Positions 34,913 through 44,071 of a DNA stretch of 64,000 nucleotides are shown in pieces (the first letter of the stretch is position 1; the number at the start of each line of letters is the position of its first letter). Under the pieces are notes generated by a model. It did not search any database, was not told where the DNA came from, and worked only from the letters and a program-made list of their open reading frames with translations. Where the stretch lies: assembly GCF_000144605.1 (NCBI RefSeq), contig NC_014375.1:1798001-1862000 (forward strand), given 5' to 3'. Source of the stretch: Brevundimonas subvibrioides ATCC 15264 (GTDB lineage: Bacteria > Pseudomonadota > Alphaproteobacteria > Caulobacterales > Caulobacteraceae). The position numbers and the translations under genes were made by a program.

Positions 34913-36190
34913 ATGGATATCCTGCTCGTCGGATCGGGGGGGCGTGAGCACGCCCTGGCCTGGAAAATCAGCCAGTCGCCGCTGGTCGACCGGCTGTATT
35001 GCGCCCCCGGCAATCCGGGCATCGCCAAGGTCGCGACCTGCCTGCCGGATTACAAGGCCAATGATGCCGAGGGGCTGACCCGGCTGGCGCGCGAGCTCAA
35101 GGTCGGGCTGGTGGTCGTGGGCCCGGAGGTGGCGCTGGAGGCGGGTCTGGCCGACCGGCTGACGGCAGCGGGCATTCCCTGTTTCGGACCGACGGCCCGG
35201 GCGGCGCAGCTGGAGACGTCCAAGGCCTTTTCCAAGGCCTTCATGGCGCGCCACGAGATCCCTACGGCGCATTACGGCGTCTACGACCGGATCAAGGACG
35301 CCAAGGCTGCCCTGAAGGTGTTCAAGCCCCCGTATGTGATCAAGGCCGACGGCCTGGCCGCGGGCAAGGGCGTGGCGATCAGCCCCGACCGCCACGACGG
35401 CGAGGCGGAGATCGAGCGGATGCTGGGCGGGCGCTTCGGAGCCGCCGGCGCGCGCGTCGTGATCGAGGAGTTCATGGCGGGCGAGGAGGGCTCCCTGTTC
35501 GCCCTTTGCGACGGCAAGCGCGCCGTGCTGTTCGGCGGGGCCCAGGACCACAAGCGGGCCTTCGACGGCGATCTGGGACCCAATACGGGCGGCATGGGCG
35601 CCTATTCGCCCGCGCCCGTGTTCGACGAGGCGCTGGTGATGGCCGCGAACCGTCGGATCGTGCAGCCGACGCTGAAGGCCATGGCGCTGGAGGGGACGCC
35701 CTATCGCGGGGTGCTCTATGCCGGGCTGATGTCGACGGACGAAGGTCCGAAGGTGGTGGAGTTCAACGCCCGCTTCGGCGACCCGGAATGCCAGGTGCTG
35801 ATGATGCGGATGGCCGGGGACATCGTGCCCTATCTGCTGGCCTGCGCGCAGGGTGACGTGTCGCGACTGCCGGAACCGGCCTTCAAGTCCGGGACAGTGA
35901 TCTGCGTGGTCATGGCGGCCAAGGGCTATCCCGACAGCCCGATCGAGGGATCCCTCATCCGCGGGGCCGAACAGGATTTCGGCCCGCATGTGCAGGTCTT
36001 CCACGCCGGCACCCACCGCGACGAGGACGGCATGCTGACGGCCGTCGGCGGGCGCGTGCTGAACATCTGCGCCGAGGGCGAGGACATCGTCGAGGCGCGG
36101 GAGCGAGCCTATGAGGCGGTGCGCAAGATCGACTGGCCGGGCGGGTTCAACCGGACCGACATCGGCTGGCGGGCGCTGGAGCGCGAGTAG
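34913..36190 (+). CDS. purD: Phosphoribosylamine-glycine ligase
   Basis: 425 residues of the ATP-grasp family. The N-terminal MDILLVGSGGREHALAWKI, the ATP-binding VIKADGLAAGKGVAI (about 143-157), GGAQDHKRAFDGDLGPNTGGMGAYSPAP and VVEFNARFGDPECQ are all diagnostic of PurD. It catalyses the second step of purine synthesis, making GAR from phosphoribosylamine and glycine. The ribosome site at ATG 34913 is weak. Convergent with the L,D-transpeptidase gene, only 3 bp apart. Confidence 0.98.
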   Translation: MDILLVGSGGREHALAWKISQSPLVDRLYCAPGNPGIAKVATCLPDYKANDAEGLTRLARELKVGLVVVGPEVALEAGLADRLTAAGIPCFGPTARAAQLETSKAFSKAFMARHEIPTAHYGVYDRIKDAKAALKVFKPPYVIKADGLAAGKGVAISPDRHDGEAEIERMLGGRFGAAGARVVIEEFMAGEEGSLFALCDGKRAVLFGGAQDHKRAFDGDLGPNTGGMGAYSPAPVFDEALVMAANRRIVQPTLKAMALEGTPYRGVLYAGLMSTDEGPKVVEFNARFGDPECQVLMMRMAGDIVPYLLACAQGDVSRLPEPAFKSGTVICVVMAAKGYPDSPIEGSLIRGAEQDFGPHVQVFHAGTHRDEDGMLTAVGGRVLNICAEGEDIVEARERAYEAVRKIDWPGGFNRTDIGWRALERE

Positions 36191-36193
36191 GCG

Positions 36194-36868
36194 TCAGGCC
36201 GCGGCGTACAGCAGCCGGCCTTCGCCCATCCGCTCGCGCAGCATCGGCAGGTCGGTGTGGGCGGTGGAGAAACAGCCGTAGCTGCGGCCCAGCTTGCCCT
36301 CGCGGGCCAGGAACTCCGGGTCGGCATAGTCCGCGCCGTGGACGATGATGGCGCGGTCGCGGGCCAGGTTGTTGGTGTATTCGAGACCGTCCAGCAGGAC
36401 GTTGGGGCCCTGTTGGGCACCCCAGCCGGCCCCGGCGGTGGCGAAGGCCCCGACCGAGGACATGTAGCTCTCGGGTTCGTTCGAGAAGGTGCGGGCATAG
36501 CCCGAGTGTTCCGGATCGGAGCCGCGGCCGTGGCAGGTCCGGAAAGCCGTGACGCGCCCGGCGATCAGATCGACCTCGTAGAAGCGTTGCTCGCCCGAGA
36601 ATTTCTGGAAGTCGACGAGGTACATCCGGTCGCGGAGCGGGATGCGGTGATGATGGACGTCGAGGGCGGCCATGGCGCGGGCCATCAGGGCGGGGCGGAC
36701 GAGGCGCTGCGGGTCCAGCGGCGGCGGCGTAATCTGCGGAATCGGGGCCAGGGGGCGAGGGGCCGGAGCCTGGGCCAGGACGATCGGGGTGACGGCGGCG
36801 GGTGCCGAGGCGCAACCGGCAAGCATCGCCGAACCGCCCAGAATCATACCTCGTCTCGATAGCCGCAT
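36194..36868 (-). CDS. YkuD-type murein L,D-transpeptidase catalytic-domain lipoprotein
   Basis: 224 residues. The N-terminus MRLSRRGMILGGSAMLAGC combines a twin-arginine-like SRRGM stretch with an LAGC lipobox (Cys19), suggesting Tat-exported lipoprotein. A Pro-rich linker follows. The catalytic region has HG at 177-178 and GRSYGCF at 194-200 with the nucleophile Cys199, as in the YkuD_2 family (PF13645). It would act on peptidoglycan, forming or exchanging 3-3 links or tethering. ATG 36868 was chosen; the longer frame reads into the upstream amidohydrolase region. Divergent from a secreted amidohydrolase. Confidence 0.9.
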   Translation of the reverse strand: MRLSRRGMILGGSAMLAGCASAPAAVTPIVLAQAPAPRPLAPIPQITPPPLDPQRLVRPALMARAMAALDVHHHRIPLRDRMYLVDFQKFSGEQRFYEVDLIAGRVTAFRTCHGRGSDPEHSGYARTFSNEPESYMSSVGAFATAGAGWGAQQGPNVLLDGLEYTNNLARDRAIIVHGADYADPEFLAREGKLGRSYGCFSTAHTDLPMLRERMGEGRLLYAAA

Positions 36869-36995
36869 GCGACGCCCTCGTAGCGGTTGGTCCGAAGTCA
36901 GGACTTGTTTCACAATGTTGGTCCCGCGTTCAAGCGCGACCTTGGCTCCGCCCCCGACCCGCGTATGGTCGAGACAGCATACAGGGGAGAGATTG

Positions 36996-38312
36996 ATGAA
37001 GTTCGCACTCGCGGCCGCGATGGCCATCATGGCCATGCCAGGCTCTTCGCAGGCGCAGCAGGGCCCCGTCTCACAGGCTTTACCCGCGGCAGGCGAAACG
37101 ACGTTCGTTCAGGCGGGGCGGCTTCTGGCGGACCCCGCGAGCGGTATGGTGCTGCGCGATAAAACTCTCGTGATCGTCGGGAACCGGGTCACCGAAATCC
37201 GCGACGGCTTCGTCGGAGAGGGACGCGTCGTCGATCTGCGCGACTCATTCGTCCTGCCCGGACTGATCGACAGCCACGTGCATCTGACCTCCCAGCAGAG
37301 CCCGTCCGGGCGTCTGGACGCCGTGACGCGCGATGCCGCCGACAGTGCCATGATCGGCGCGGGTTTCGCCCGACGGACCCTGATGGCGGGGTTCACGACG
37401 GTGGCCGATCTGGGTGGGTCGAACGATGCCGTCTTCGCCCTGCGCGACGGCATCCGTCGCGGTGACGTGGTGGGGCCGCGCGTGATCGCGGCGGGGTCGT
37501 CGGTGTCGATCCACGGCGGGCACGGGGACGTGAACGGCTACACCGACGACGTGATGCACCTGTTGTCGTCGGAAAGCATCTGTTCGGGAGCGGACGACTG
37601 CATGCGCGCCGTACGGCTGCAGGTTCGGGCGGGGGCCGACATCATCAAGATCACCGCGACGGGGGGCGTACTGTCCAATACGGCCGCGGGCCTGGCGCAG
37701 CAGTTCACCGATGCCGAGCTGGCCGCCATCGTCGAGGTGGCCCACCGGATGGGCCGGCAGGTCACCGCCCACGCCCACGGGGTCGACGGGATCAACGCCT
37801 TCCTCGAGGCCGGCGGCGACTCGATCGAGCACGGCACCTATCTGGACGACGCCTCGATCCGGCTGTTCCGCGCGCACGATGCCTATCTGGTGCCGACCCT
37901 GCTGGCCGGGGATTTCGTGGCGCGGGTGGCTGCGGGACCGGACAACTTCTTCACCCCGGCCCAGACCGCCAAGGCTCTGGAAGTCGGGCCGAAGATGGTC
38001 GACATGGCGCAGCGCGCCCACGACGGCGGGGTCATGATCGCGTTCGGGACGGACAGCGGCGTCTCAGCCCATGGCGACAATGCCCAGGAGTTCGCCCTGC
38101 TGGTCCGCGCGGGCCTGACGCCGCTCGAAGCCATCCAGGCCGCGACCAATGTGGCGGCGGCGCATCTGCAGATCTCGGGCGAGGCGGGGCGGATCGCGGT
38201 CGGCATGCCGGCCGACATCGTGGCGGTCGAGGGCGACCCCCTGACCGACGTCACCACGCTGGAGCGGATGGCCTTCGTGATGAAGGGCGGCGTCGTCTAT
38301 CGCGAGGAGTGA
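36996..38312 (+). CDS. Secreted amidohydrolase (prolidase/imidazolonepropionase-like)
   Basis: 438 residues. Signal peptide MKFALAAAMAIMAMPGSSQA-Q indicates periplasmic location. The metal ligands are present: H94 and H96 in LPGLIDSHVHLT, Lys218 in ADIIKITATGG as the likely carboxylated lysine, H259 or H261 in VTAHAHGVDG, H279 in IEHGTYL, and Asp in AFGTDSGV. The pattern matches metal-dependent Xaa-Pro peptidases of the amidohydrolase superfamily. A ribosome site GGGGAGA precedes ATG 36996. Its 3' end overlaps the convergent lpxK by 16 bp. Substrate unknown, perhaps dipeptides. Confidence 0.9.
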   Translation: MKFALAAAMAIMAMPGSSQAQQGPVSQALPAAGETTFVQAGRLLADPASGMVLRDKTLVIVGNRVTEIRDGFVGEGRVVDLRDSFVLPGLIDSHVHLTSQQSPSGRLDAVTRDAADSAMIGAGFARRTLMAGFTTVADLGGSNDAVFALRDGIRRGDVVGPRVIAAGSSVSIHGGHGDVNGYTDDVMHLLSSESICSGADDCMRAVRLQVRAGADIIKITATGGVLSNTAAGLAQQFTDAELAAIVEVAHRMGRQVTAHAHGVDGINAFLEAGGDSIEHGTYLDDASIRLFRAHDAYLVPTLLAGDFVARVAAGPDNFFTPAQTAKALEVGPKMVDMAQRAHDGGVMIAFGTDSGVSAHGDNAQEFALLVRAGLTPLEAIQAATNVAAAHLQISGEAGRIAVGMPADIVAVEGDPLTDVTTLERMAFVMKGGVVYREE

Positions 38313-39304
38313 GCCAGCAGGGCCTCGAAGGCCGCCTCGTCCTCGAACCGGGCGGCGACGGGCCATGAGGTGACCCGGGTGCGCCAGTCGGGGGGCAGGC
38401 GGACCCAGTCCTTTTCCGTGGTGATCAGGCCGGCGTCGAATACGGCGGCGCGGTCCGACAGGAAGGCGAGGTCGGCCGGGCGGTAGGCGGCGTGATCCGG
38501 GAAGGGCACGAAGTCGGCCAGCTCGGCCCCGGCGGCCTTGAGGGCGCGCTCCACCTTCCACGGCTTGGCGATGCCCGCGAACCCGATCAGCGGACCGGCC
38601 GGAGGGGCCTCGGCCGGCTCCAGGCGGGCGATGAAGGTCGGCAGGGCACCGAAGGTCGCCAGTAGCTCGGGATCGGCGGGCGGGGCGTCGGCCGGCAGCA
38701 GGACGACGACGGCGTCGGCCCGCGCGAGGCCGGCCGCCAAGGCTTCCCGCATGGGTCCCGAGGGAAACACCGACCCGTCGCCGAAGGGCCATTCGTCCCC
38801 GCGCGTTTCGCCGTCGACGACGACGAGACTGAGCGTCTTGCGCAGCGACGGGTTCTGGTGGGCGTCGTCGAGGACGAGCGTCCCGGCCCCGGCCGAGACG
38901 GCCGCGTGGGCCCCGGCCACGCGGTCCCGGGCGATCCAGACCGGAGCCCCGGCCGACAGCATCAGGGGTTCGTCGCCGATGTCGGCGGCCGTGTGAGCGG
39001 CGGGATCCACCCGGACAGGTCCCTCCAGGCGTCCGCCGTAGCCCCGGGACAGCGCCTGGGCATCGATCCCCCGGGCGCGGAGCAGGCGCAGCACCTCGCG
39101 CGCGACCGGGGTCTTGCCGGAGCCGCCGACGGTCAGGTTGCCGATCGAGATGACGGGAACACCCACATCCACGGGCACGGCGCGGGCGATGCGACGGGCG
39201 GTGGCGGCGGCCCAGATCCAGGACACGGGCTTGAGCAGGGTGCGGGCGACGCGGCCATGGCGTCCGTTGCGCTCGTACCACCAGCGGGGCGTGGAGAGTT
39301 TCAT
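38297..39304 (-). CDS. lpxK: Tetraacyldisaccharide 4'-kinase
   Basis: 335 residues. The P-loop is ISIGNLTVGGSGKTP near 53-66. LDDAHQNPSL, a recognisable LpxK hallmark, is also clear, and later FAGIAKPWKVERAL and FPDHAAYRP match the family. LpxK phosphorylates the 4' position of the lipid A disaccharide at the inner membrane. ATG 39304 overlaps the waaA stop (ATGA). It is the last gene of the msbA-DUF374-waaA-lpxK run on the minus strand. The long frame to 39811 is an artefact of another reading frame. Confidence 0.96.
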   Translation of the reverse strand: MKLSTPRWWYERNGRHGRVARTLLKPVSWIWAAATARRIARAVPVDVGVPVISIGNLTVGGSGKTPVAREVLRLLRARGIDAQALSRGYGGRLEGPVRVDPAAHTAADIGDEPLMLSAGAPVWIARDRVAGAHAAVSAGAGTLVLDDAHQNPSLRKTLSLVVVDGETRGDEWPFGDGSVFPSGPMREALAAGLARADAVVVLLPADAPPADPELLATFGALPTFIARLEPAEAPPAGPLIGFAGIAKPWKVERALKAAGAELADFVPFPDHAAYRPADLAFLSDRAAVFDAGLITTEKDWVRLPPDWRTRVTSWPVAARFEDEAAFEALLAHSSR

Positions 39305-40584
39305 CGGCGCACCGCGGGCAGGAGCGGTTGCAAGGCCTGCCACAGGCGGTCGAGACCGGCCCCGACCTCCACGGCCGCGCGTCGGCCCCGATCGCCCATG
39401 GCGCGGGCCACCGACGGATCGGCGAGCAGGGGCGCAACCACGCCCGGCAGATCGCCCGGCGAGGCGACGACCATCAGCCCTCCGGCGGCGACGAGGTCCG
39501 CGGTCACGGCCTGCCAGTTGGACGCATCCGGACCCGTGACGGCGGGCTTGCCGAGCCGCGCGGGCTCCAGCGGGTTGTGGCCCCCCAGCGGCTCGCGCCC
39601 GAGGACCGAGCCGAACGACCCGCCCATGACCACCACATCGGCCAGGCGCAGGAACAGGCCGAGCTCGCCCAGGGTGTCGGCGACATAGATGTCGGTCTCG
39701 CCGGTCAAGGCGGCGCCCCGCGATCGCAGGGCGAACCGGTAGCCGTCGCGGGTCAGGGTCGTCGCGATCTCGGGGCCGCGCGCGGGGTGACGGGGGACGA
39801 TGATCAGGCACAGGCGCTCGGCCAGACGATCCAGCGCCCGCACGATGGCGATCTCCTCGCCCTCATGTGTCGAGGCCGCGACGACCACCGGCCGGTCGCC
39901 GATGGCGGCGCTGAGGGCGGTGAAGGCGGCCGCATCGTGGGGCAGGGGCGCGCCCGAGAGCTTCAGGTTGACCAGACCGTCGATGCGCGCACCCAGCGAC
40001 CGCAGACGGGCGGCGGACGTCTCGTCCTGGGGCATGACGAGGGCGAAGCCGTCCAGCAGCTTGCGGGCCGAGGCGGGGATGCGGGTCCAGCCCTGGAGCG
40101 TCTTCTCGGTGATCCGGGCGCTCACCAGGGCCAGGGGTATGGACCGGGCCCGCGCCGCGAGGATGAGATTGGGCCAGAGTTCGCTCTCGACGAAGATCCC
40201 CAGCGAAGGCCGCCAGTGGTCGAGGAAGGCACCGACGGCGTGGGGGCCGTCGACCGGGGCGAACTGGTGGATGACGCCGGGCGGCAGGCGCTGGGCGAGC
40301 AGTTCCGCCGAGGTGAGCGTGCCGGACGTGACCAGCACGGTCAGGTCGGGCCGGCCCTTCCGGAGTCGATCGACGACCGGCAGCAGCGACAGGGTCTCGC
40401 CGACGCTGACGCCGTGCAGCCAGACGAGGTCGCCGTCGGGACGGGCGACGCGCGTCGTTCCCAGCCGTTCGTCGACGCGGACGGGGTCTTCCTTGCCCTG
40501 TTTGACGCGGGCGTCGAGCAGCCGCGGCGCGAGGGGCTCCAGCAGGCGGGTCAGCAGCCGGTAGGCCAGGAGCGGCAGGGTCAC
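39301..40584 (-). CDS. waaA: 3-deoxy-D-manno-octulosonic acid (Kdo) transferase
   Basis: 427 residues from GTG 40584, which overlaps the stop of the acyltransferase gene (GTGA). The family motifs are visible: LVWLHGVSVGETLSLLPVV, VLVTSGTLTSAELL, PVDGPHAVGAFLDHWRPSLGIFVESELWPNLI, and the later MGGSFGSVLGREPLGGHNPLEPARLGKP. WaaA adds Kdo to lipid A precursor at the inner membrane, and the neighbouring lpxK and msbA fit the same pathway. Length is normal. Confidence 0.96.
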   Translation of the reverse strand: MTLPLLAYRLLTRLLEPLAPRLLDARVKQGKEDPVRVDERLGTTRVARPDGDLVWLHGVSVGETLSLLPVVDRLRKGRPDLTVLVTSGTLTSAELLAQRLPPGVIHQFAPVDGPHAVGAFLDHWRPSLGIFVESELWPNLILAARARSIPLALVSARITEKTLQGWTRIPASARKLLDGFALVMPQDETSAARLRSLGARIDGLVNLKLSGAPLPHDAAAFTALSAAIGDRPVVVAASTHEGEEIAIVRALDRLAERLCLIIVPRHPARGPEIATTLTRDGYRFALRSRGAALTGETDIYVADTLGELGLFLRLADVVVMGGSFGSVLGREPLGGHNPLEPARLGKPAVTGPDASNWQAVTADLVAAGGLMVVASPGDLPGVVAPLLADPSVARAMGDRGRRAAVEVGAGLDRLWQALQPLLPAVRR

Positions 40585-41267
40585 AGCCGCGCCAGCCCGG
40601 TGATCGCGTCGGCGCGGGCCTCCACGGCGGTCAGGCGCTCGGTCCAGGGCCCGGTGACGTCGGACAGGGCCGCGCCGGCGGGAAAACGGGCGATGTCGTA
40701 GACGATGGCCCCGCGACCGAAGGGCAGGGGCAGAAGGGCGCGGTCCCAGCTGTTCAGGCGCACGGCCGGATTGCAGCTCATGCCGATGAACAGCACCGGC
40801 GCGCCGGACATCTTCGCCATCAGCGGCAGGCCCTCGGCCATCACCCGCACGGGGCCGCGCGGACCGTCGGGCGTGACGGCGAGCGCGCCGATCTTCAGCT
40901 GTTTGAGGCCGTCGCGCAGCGCCTGCGACCCGCCCTTGGCTGCGTCCGCCTTGTCCTTGTTGGCCGAGGAGCCCCGCACGGCGGGAAAGCCCTGCAGCGC
41001 CACGGCCCGGGCGATGAACTGGCCGTCGGGGCTGAGCGAGATCAGGGCCTTGGCCGCTTGCGCGCGGTCGAGCGGCCAGCACGACGGTGACAGCCCGATG
41101 CGCGAATGCCAGAAGGTGCACAGCACGCCGCCGCCCGCGGCCCAGACGCCTTCCGCGTGCTCTCGCCCCTCGTACGACCAGCGGATGGTGGCGAAGCAGA
41201 ACCGCATCCAGGCGGCGAGCACGGACGACAGGATGATCTGGATGACCGGGTTGCGGAGCGGCCTCAC
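40581..41267 (-). CDS. DUF374 lysophospholipid acyltransferase-like protein
   Basis: 228 residues from GTG 41267, one base after the msbA stop. The N-terminus has a membrane helix, NPVIQIILSSVLAAWMRFCF. The DUF374 core is seen in VLCTFWHSRIGLSP, LSPDGQFIARA, RGSSANKDKADA and VTPDGPRGPVRVMAEGLPLMAKM. The family sits in LPS operons and is related to LpxL/PlsC-type acyltransferases; a lipid-A-related acyl transfer is likely but unproven. A longer start at 41300 overlaps msbA by 32 bp. Confidence 0.86.
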   Translation of the reverse strand: MRPLRNPVIQIILSSVLAAWMRFCFATIRWSYEGREHAEGVWAAGGGVLCTFWHSRIGLSPSCWPLDRAQAAKALISLSPDGQFIARAVALQGFPAVRGSSANKDKADAAKGGSQALRDGLKQLKIGALAVTPDGPRGPVRVMAEGLPLMAKMSGAPVLFIGMSCNPAVRLNSWDRALLPLPFGRGAIVYDIARFPAGAALSDVTGPWTERLTAVEARADAITGLARL

Positions 41268-41268
41268 G

Positions 41269-43095
41269 TCACGCGACCGTGGCGACGGCGGGCGCGCCAT
41301 CCAGCGACTGCTGGCGGGCCAGACGGCTGTAGAGACCGCCCTTCCTGACCAGGGCCGCGTGAGTGCCGCTTTCGACGATGCGCCCGGCCTCGAGCACCAG
41401 GATCCGGTCGGCGCGTTGCACCGTGGACAGGCGGTGGGCGATCATCAGGGTCGACCGGCCGGTCATCAGCCGCTCCAGCGCGGCCTGGACCAGGGCCTCG
41501 CTTTCGGTGTCGAGCGCGGATGTCGCCTCGTCGAGCAGCAGGATAGGCGCGTCCTTCAGGAAGGCGCGGGCGATGGCGATGCGCTGACGCTGGCCGCCCG
41601 ACAGCCGCATGCCGGCCTCGCCTGCGCGGGTCTGGTAGCCGTCGGGCAGGGCGGTGATGAAGTCGTGGGCGGCGGCCGAACGGGCGGCCTCTGCGATCTG
41701 CTCGGGCGTGGCCCCGGGCCGGCCATAGGCGATGTTGGCTTCGATCGTGTCGTCGAACAGGAAGGGCTCCTGCGTGACCAGGGCGATGCGGGCGCGCAGG
41801 TCGGTGAGGCTGAGGTCGCGCAGGTCGATGCCGTTGATCGTGATGGTCCCCGCCGTCACGTCGTAGAAGCGCGGCAGCAGGCTGAGCAGGGTCGACTTGC
41901 CGCCGCCCGAGGGGCCGACCAGGGCCACTGTCTCGCCGGGTGCGACCGTCAGCGAGACGTCCGAGATCGTCGGGGCGGCGGACGCGTATGAGAAGGACAC
42001 GCCGTCGAACACCACCGTGGCCGGACCTTCAGGCAGGGCCACGGGGGCCGCGGCCTGGCGAATCTCCGGCTGGATATCCAGCGAGGCGAACAGGCGGCGG
42101 GCGGCGGTCAGGCCCTCGATCATCACCGTCTGCAGGTTCACCACCTGACGCAGCGACTGCCCGGCCAGCATCAGAAGGCCGATGAAGGCGGCAAAGGCCC
42201 CGACGCTCATCTGGCCGTCGCGCGATTTCCAGCCCGCATAGGCCATCACCGTGGCGACCACGATCATGGCGACCAGATTGCTGAACGGCCCGGCGAAGGC
42301 GCGGCTGTCGGCGCTCTTGATGACGTGCCTCTGGCGGCGGGCGACGACGTCGCCGACCCGGGCCTGTTCCGCGGCCTCCCGGTTCTCCAGCTTGATGAGC
42401 CGGACGCCGTCGAGGTTCTCCATCAGGGCGGTGGAGAGGGTCTCGGTCTCCTTCATCGCGCCCACGGTGGCCTTGCGCGTGCGTTTGGAGAACCGGCGCA
42501 GCACGAAGCTGATCAGCGGCACGCCCAGCAGCACCACAAGGGTCAGCTGCCAGTCGATGAAGGCCATGCCCACGATGACGGCCAGCAGGGTCACGGCATT
42601 CTGGGTGTAGTTGACGACGCCGGAGGTGAAGGCCTCGCGCACCAGATTGGCGTCGAACAGGACGGACGAGACGAAACTGCCGGTGTGCTGGCTGCGCAGG
42701 CGGGCCAGGTCGGCGCGGATCATGGCCCCGAACAGACGGACCTGGATATCGCCGACGATGCCGTGGCCCAGCCGATTGACGAGCGCGGCCTGACCCAGCG
42801 AGGCGAGCGTCCAGACGAAGGCCACGACGACGATCGTGGCGGGGATCCAGATCAGGCTCTGACCGGGCGGGATGGGGAACAGGCCCCACAGTCTGATCGG
42901 CGCGTCCGGATCGACGAACAGGCCGTTGATCGCGGGCTCGAGCAGCTTCAGCGTCAGGGCGTTCAGGCCGCCGGCGGCCACCGCGCACAGGATCGAGGCG
43001 AACAGAGCGGATTTGTGATGCGAGAGGTAGTCGCGCCAGATCCGCGCCAGCAGCGGGCGCAGGGGGGCTTTCTCATCGTTCACGGGCGAACTCAT
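41269..43095 (-). CDS. msbA: MsbA-type lipid A flippase (ABC exporter)
   Basis: 608 residues with fused permease and ATPase. Six membrane helices are expected over about 30-330. The ATPase has Walker A GPSGGGKST, the signature LSGGQRQRIAIA, Walker B ILLLDEATSALD and switch IAHRLST. MsbA flips the lipid A core across the inner membrane. The position as first gene of the msbA-DUF374-waaA-lpxK run supports this assignment. Start chosen at 43095 (MSSPVNDEKA), with a longer frame to 43170 rejected as low-complexity. It is divergent from a phosphatase. Confidence 0.93.
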   Translation of the reverse strand: MSSPVNDEKAPLRPLLARIWRDYLSHHKSALFASILCAVAAGGLNALTLKLLEPAINGLFVDPDAPIRLWGLFPIPPGQSLIWIPATIVVVAFVWTLASLGQAALVNRLGHGIVGDIQVRLFGAMIRADLARLRSQHTGSFVSSVLFDANLVREAFTSGVVNYTQNAVTLLAVIVGMAFIDWQLTLVVLLGVPLISFVLRRFSKRTRKATVGAMKETETLSTALMENLDGVRLIKLENREAAEQARVGDVVARRQRHVIKSADSRAFAGPFSNLVAMIVVATVMAYAGWKSRDGQMSVGAFAAFIGLLMLAGQSLRQVVNLQTVMIEGLTAARRLFASLDIQPEIRQAAAPVALPEGPATVVFDGVSFSYASAAPTISDVSLTVAPGETVALVGPSGGGKSTLLSLLPRFYDVTAGTITINGIDLRDLSLTDLRARIALVTQEPFLFDDTIEANIAYGRPGATPEQIAEAARSAAAHDFITALPDGYQTRAGEAGMRLSGGQRQRIAIARAFLKDAPILLLDEATSALDTESEALVQAALERLMTGRSTLMIAHRLSTVQRADRILVLEAGRIVESGTHAALVRKGGLYSRLARQQSLDGAPAVATVA

Positions 43096-43186
43096 CGGCC
43101 GGAGGTCGGACGGGAGGGGGCGCAAGTCAAGCTTTCGGTCGTCGGGACGGGATGACGGAGGGCCATCCATCGCCTATTTCAGCGCC

Positions 43187-43852
43187 ATGGCGCGATTTGA
43201 TGTCTCGACCCCGGAAGGGCTGGCGGCCGCGCGACGGGACTTCTTCTGGAACGATCACGCCTTCCTGCGGCTGGCGTTTTCCAACGCCCACTGGATCGGG
43301 CCGGATCTGGTGAGAACCAACCAGCCGTCGCCGCGCCAGCTCGAGGGCTGGGCCCGGCGGGGCATCCGGACCGTCATCAATCTGCGCGGGGAGCGCGACG
43401 AGGGCTATTACTGGCTTGAGAAGGCGGCCTGCGAGCGGCTGGGCCTGACCCTGATCGACGCCCCGCTCGATTCGCGCGATCCGCCGTCCAAGGATCGGGT
43501 GCGGCGGGCGCGCGACCTGTTCGCCTCGATCGAGTATCCGGCCCTGATCCATTGCAAGTCAGGCGCGGACCGGGCCGGGCTGATGGCGGTCTTCTACCGG
43601 CATTTTCACCTCGGCGAGCCGATCTCTGTCGCACGCCAGGAGCTGTCGAAACGGTATCTGCACAGCCGCGAGGGGCTGACCGGCGTGCTCGACCATTTCG
43701 TCGAGACCTACATCGACGAGGTCGAACCGACAGGTGTGGGCTTCATGGAATGGGTCGAGTCCGACGCCTATGACCCCCGTGCGATGCGGGAGCATTTCCG
43801 GGCCTCCTGGTGGGGAACCCTGCTGACCGAGCGCCTGCTGAAGCGGGAGTAG
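43187..43852 (+). CDS. Dual-specificity/tyrosine phosphatase-family protein
   Basis: 221 residues. The signature CX5R is at Cys123-Arg129 (IHCKSGADRAG), with a likely general acid in PLDSRDPP near 95-98. The N-terminal half has VRTNQPSPRQLEGWARRGIRTVINLRGE, as in DSP-like proteins of alphaproteobacteria, some linked to beta-lactone or lipid A phosphatases. It is cytoplasmic by the lack of a signal peptide. It is divergent from msbA, with 91 bp between starts. The substrate is unknown; a role in lipid A or polysaccharide phosphate trimming is only a guess. Confidence 0.86.
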   Translation: MARFDVSTPEGLAAARRDFFWNDHAFLRLAFSNAHWIGPDLVRTNQPSPRQLEGWARRGIRTVINLRGERDEGYYWLEKAACERLGLTLIDAPLDSRDPPSKDRVRRARDLFASIEYPALIHCKSGADRAGLMAVFYRHFHLGEPISVARQELSKRYLHSREGLTGVLDHFVETYIDEVEPTGVGFMEWVESDAYDPRAMREHFRASWWGTLLTERLLKRE

Positions 43853-43855
43853 GCG

Positions 43856-44071
43856 TCAGCCCCAGGGGCCGGTCGGGGGCCTGTCGGGGTCGCTGGCCTG
43901 CGTGCCCTGTTCGGCGTCGTGGCGCGCCTTGCGCTCCGCTTCCCAGGCCTTGAACCAGCGCGCATAGCCGCGCTCGCGGCCCAGGGCCCCGATCCAGAGG
44001 AGCAGAATGGCCAGAAGGGCGACGAGGCTCGCGACCTGCGCGCCATCCAGCGTGGTGCCGAACAGGGTCAT
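43856..44071 (-). CDS. Small membrane protein, 71 aa
   Basis: Short N-terminus MTLFGTTLDGAQV, then one membrane helix, ASLVALLAILLLWIGALG, and a charged helix ERGYARWFKAWEAERKARHDAEQ, with a disordered tail. The ATG overlaps the stop of the next minus-strand gene upstream (ATGA), so the two are co-translated. No family recognised; it lies between the phosphatase and the cysQ-like cluster. Confidence 0.62.
   Translation of the reverse strand: MTLFGTTLDGAQVASLVALLAILLLWIGALGRERGYARWFKAWEAERKARHDAEQGTQASDPDRPPTGPWG

Noticed and set aside
39301-41121. 606-codon frame that would extend waaA upstream
   Set aside because: The extension overlaps the DUF374 acyltransferase in a different frame and lacks conserved motifs; the Kdo transferase begins at GTG 40584.
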